From Bacteroidales bacterium (lineage in GTDB: Bacteria; Bacteroidota; Bacteroidia; Bacteroidales; UBA7960): a DNA stretch of 7,046 bases. The stretch is taken from positions 1 through 7,046 of the forward strand of contig PWGY01000129.1 in assembly GCA_003554665.1 (NCBI GenBank), written 5' to 3'. The translations under genes and the position numbers were made by a program. The notes under the pieces were generated by a model, which made no database searches, was not told the origin of the DNA, and was given only the letters and a program-made list of their open reading frames with translations. Below are positions 5,062 to 7,046 of the stretch, piece by piece (position 1 is the first letter of the stretch; each line of letters begins with the position of its first letter).

Positions 5062-6342
5062 ATGAAAAACTCACTTGATATCGCCCGCGAACTGGACCGG
5101 AAAGACCCGCTTGCGGCTTTCCGCCAAAGGTTTTATATCCCCGGAAACACGATTTATGTGGACGGCAACTCCCTGGGTCTGCTCAGCCATGATGCTGAAA
5201 AATCGCTGTTGCGTGTGCTGAACGAATGGAAAACCCTCGGCATCAGAGGGTGGCTGGGCGCTGAACGACCCTGGTTCTACTTTGCAGAACACATTGGTGA
5301 GATGGCCGCACCCCTGGTGGGCGCCGCACCGGGTGAGCTGATCTTCTCAGGCACCACCACCGTGAACATTCATGCCCTGATATCCACCTTTTACCAGCCG
5401 GAAGGAAAACGCACAAAGATCCTGGCCGATGAACTGAATTTCCCGTCAGACATCTATGCCCTGAAAGGGCAGATCAAACAAAAGGGGCTGGATCCGGAGC
5501 GTGAACTTCTTCTTGCCCGCAGCAACAACGGCAAGACCCTTAACGAAGACCACATTGTATCGTTGATGACCGATGAGGTCGCCCTGATATGGCTTCCCTC
5601 GGTGCTATATGCCAGCGGCCAGCTTCTGGACATGGAGTACCTTGCGCGCGAGGCACATAAAAGGGGTATCCCCATCGGATTTGACTGTAGTCATTCTGCC
5701 GGTGCCATTCCCCACCATTTCAACCGCTGGGGCGTGGACTTTGCCACCTTCTGCAGCTACAAATACCTCAATGGCGGACCTGGATGCACGGCGTTTTTGT
5801 ATGTCAATGAAAAGCATTTCAGTAAGGAACCCCTCATGGCCGGATGGTTCGGCTACATCAAGGAAAAGCAGTTTGACATGTCGCTGAATTTCGAACATGC
5901 TGAAAGTGCCGGTGGCTGGCAAATCTCATCGCCAGGAATCCTGGGAGCCTCCACCATGGAGGGATCTGTAAAGATCATGCAGGAAGCAGGCATTGAGCGG
6001 ATCCGGGATAAGTCCCTGCAGCTGACCGGATTTTTCCTCGAACTGTTCCATGGCACCCTGGATGCTGCTCCCTACAACTTCTCAATAGCTACCCCCAAAG
6101 ATCCGATACAACGTGGTGGTCATATCGCCCTGACACATCCTGACGAAGCCCTGCGCATCAATGAAGCCCTGAAAGCCAGGGGCATCATTCCGGATTTCAG
6201 GGCGCCGGACACCATTCGCATTGCCCCGGTAGCACTCTATAACACCTACGAGGAAGTGTGGAAGGTTACTGAAGCCCTGAAAGAGATCATAGACAATCAG
6301 GAACACCTGCGTTTTATAAAGCAAAGAAAGGCGATCTCGTGA
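5062..6342 (+). CDS. kynU: Kynureninase
   Basis: This encodes a 426-residue PLP enzyme of the aminotransferase class V fold that cleaves L-kynurenine (or 3-hydroxykynurenine) to anthranilate (or 3-hydroxyanthranilate) and alanine, in tryptophan breakdown or NAD synthesis. Visible motifs are IYVDGNSLG (31-39), SGTTTVNIH (96-104), FDCSHSAG (207-214, Asp208 for the pyridine nitrogen), CSYKYLNGGPG (231-241, Schiff-base Lys234), GWFGY (261-265) and RGGHIALTHP (351-360). The ending DFRAPDTIRIAPVALYNT is typical. Length is normal for the family. An ATG three codons upstream (5053) lies inside the repeat array, so 5062 is preferred. Pocket residues are mixed: Trp64 resembles the Pseudomonas enzyme, while the ISSPGIL segment (288-294) has Ser where others have Asn or Thr. 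No other kynurenine-pathway gene is adjacent. No promoter of the TAnnTTTG type stands out upstream. Confidence 0.95.
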   Translation: MKNSLDIARELDRKDPLAAFRQRFYIPGNTIYVDGNSLGLLSHDAEKSLLRVLNEWKTLGIRGWLGAERPWFYFAEHIGEMAAPLVGAAPGELIFSGTTTVNIHALISTFYQPEGKRTKILADELNFPSDIYALKGQIKQKGLDPERELLLARSNNGKTLNEDHIVSLMTDEVALIWLPSVLYASGQLLDMEYLAREAHKRGIPIGFDCSHSAGAIPHHFNRWGVDFATFCSYKYLNGGPGCTAFLYVNEKHFSKEPLMAGWFGYIKEKQFDMSLNFEHAESAGGWQISSPGILGASTMEGSVKIMQEAGIERIRDKSLQLTGFFLELFHGTLDAAPYNFSIATPKDPIQRGGHIALTHPDEALRINEALKARGIIPDFRAPDTIRIAPVALYNTYEEVWKVTEALKEIIDNQEHLRFIKQRKAIS

Positions 6343-6348
6343 GCGGAT

Positions 6349-6384
6349 TCTGCATAATTTCCATTATCTGCATAATTTCCATTA
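6349..6384 (+). repeat. Exact tandem duplication of 18 bp
   Basis: TCTGCATAATTTCCATTA occurs twice in direct succession (6349-6366 and 6367-6384) with no mismatch, starting six bases after the kynU stop. Exactly two copies are present, since neither flank continues the repeat. It lies in the 145-bp kynU-hflK spacer, just at or upstream of the weak promoter-like box at 6383-6390. Confidence 0.9.
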
Positions 6385-6390
6385 CCTTTA
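6383..6390 (+). promoter_or_regulatory. Weak promoter-like -7 box upstream of hflK
   Basis: TACCTTTA matches seven of eight positions of TAnnTTTG. No clear TTTG box lies 17-23 bases upstream; that stretch is the 18-bp tandem repeat. If it is used, the leader would be about 90 nt and would include a short GAGG/CCTC hairpin followed by five T residues (6414-6431). Confidence 0.25.
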
Positions 6391-6487
6391 ATCCTGAGAA
6401 CCAGAAAAGTTTTGAGGAATCCCCTCTTTTTCAAGGTTAATCCCGGAGAGAGTCCACAATTATCCAACATCACTATTTTTCATTAAC

Positions 6488-7046
6488 ATGAACGAACAGG
6501 AACTGCAACTCAGGCAAACCCTTGAGAAGCTCAGAAAAAACAGCAAGAAGGTGATCATCGGGCTGATCGTGCTGATCGCCCTGGCCACCTCGGTAAAAAC
6601 CATCGGCCCTGAACAGGAAGGCGTGGTACTGATGTTTGGCAAGTACAACCGCACCCTGCAGCCTGGGTTGAACTTCATCGCACCATTCGGACTGGAAAAG
6701 CTCTACAAAATCCCCGTACAACGTCAGCTGAAGCAGGAGTTCGGTTTTCGGACCATAGAAGCCGGCACCCGCACCCGCTACGCCAAAGATGAATACCGGG
6801 ATGAATCGCTGATGCTCACCGGTGATCTCAACCTGGCAGATGTGGAATGGGTGGTACAATACCGCATCGTTAACTCATTTGATTACCTGTTTAAAGTCAG
6901 GGATGCGGAAGATGCCCTGCACGATATGTCGGAAGCAGCCATGCGGAAAATCGTGGGCGACCGGACCGTCAACGAAGTGCTCACGGTAGGGAGGCAGGAA
7001 GTTGCCACCAGTGTTGAGGTTCTTTTGCAAAGGATGTGCGATGAAT
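6488..7046 (+). CDS. hflK: HflK-type SPFH/band-7 membrane protein, N-terminal part (3' end outside window)
   Basis: The frame is open from the ATG at 6488 to the window edge (186 codons). It has a short charged, helical N-terminus (1-20), one membrane helix at about 21-38, and then a band-7/SPFH domain. The opening GPEQEGVVLMFGKYNRTLQPGLNF (40-63) and the family segment LTGDLNLADVEWVVQYRI (110-127) point to HflK, as do YLFKVRDAEDAL (133-144) and the run SEAAMRKIVGDRTVNEVLTVGRQEV (148-172). HflK forms a periplasmic cage with HflC around the FtsH protease and modulates turnover of membrane proteins. The glycine-rich N-terminal region of E. coli HflK is absent, so the protein starts almost directly with its anchor. 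An hflC gene is expected just downstream. No Shine-Dalgarno is present at the start, and no better ATG exists upstream. Confidence 0.92.
   Translation, partial: MNEQELQLRQTLEKLRKNSKKVIIGLIVLIALATSVKTIGPEQEGVVLMFGKYNRTLQPGLNFIAPFGLEKLYKIPVQRQLKQEFGFRTIEAGTRTRYAKDEYRDESLMLTGDLNLADVEWVVQYRIVNSFDYLFKVRDAEDALHDMSEAAMRKIVGDRTVNEVLTVGRQEVATSVEVLLQRMCDE

Noticed and set aside
6414..6431. Terminator after kynU (GAGG-CCTC stem with five T residues)
   Set aside because: The stem is only 4 bp and lies about 70 bp past the stop; too weak to call alone.

Overview
The window looks like a chromosomal segment of a Bacteroidota bacterium, probably Bacteroidales or a related marine or anaerobic lineage. The grounds are the gene types, the near-absence of Shine-Dalgarno sequences before the starts, and promoter-like boxes of the TTTG / TAnnTTTG kind used by this phylum. 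All convincing genes lie on the + strand. The genes are mostly household genes; the unusual material is in the spaces between them.

Layout: (1) 1-431, the 3' end of an FtsX/MacB-type ABC transporter permease. (2) 478-657, a degenerate tandem repeat of about 66-72 bp that happens to stay open in frame with the next gene. (3) 670-1833, an outer-membrane beta-barrel (porin-like) protein with a signal peptide. (4) 1834-2343, a gap with a cluster of perfect short palindromes, a candidate 57-aa single-span membrane protein (1988-2161) and an AT-rich promoter region. (5) 2344-2880, a GNAT-like acetyltransferase ending at a strong terminator. (6) 2999-4737, a lipoprotein cyclophilin (PPIase) and pheS, 11 nt apart, behind a good promoter. 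(7) 4738-5061, a 320-bp non-coding block made almost wholly of hairpin modules of two families. (8) 5062-6342, kynureninase. (9) 6343-6487, a spacer with an exact 18-bp tandem duplication. (10) 6488-7046, the 5' part of an hflK-type SPFH protein.

The permease and barrel are plausibly one envelope-transport unit, since FtsX-type ABC systems often sit beside outer-membrane proteins in this phylum. The cyclophilin and pheS probably share a transcript but not a function. The kynureninase stands alone here: no tryptophan dioxygenase, kynurenine monooxygenase or pheT is visible.

The main point for a second look is a family of interspersed palindromes. Stems differ in sequence, loops are usually three bases and are always closed by C-G, and the modules are joined by a constant linker (AACCAACAACC, or GGTTGTTGGTT on the other strand). 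One 24-bp linker segment occurs exactly, in opposite orientations, 4.1 kb apart. I do not recognise a named family for it. It resembles REP/BIME-like elements in style, but no REP-associated transposase is in the window.
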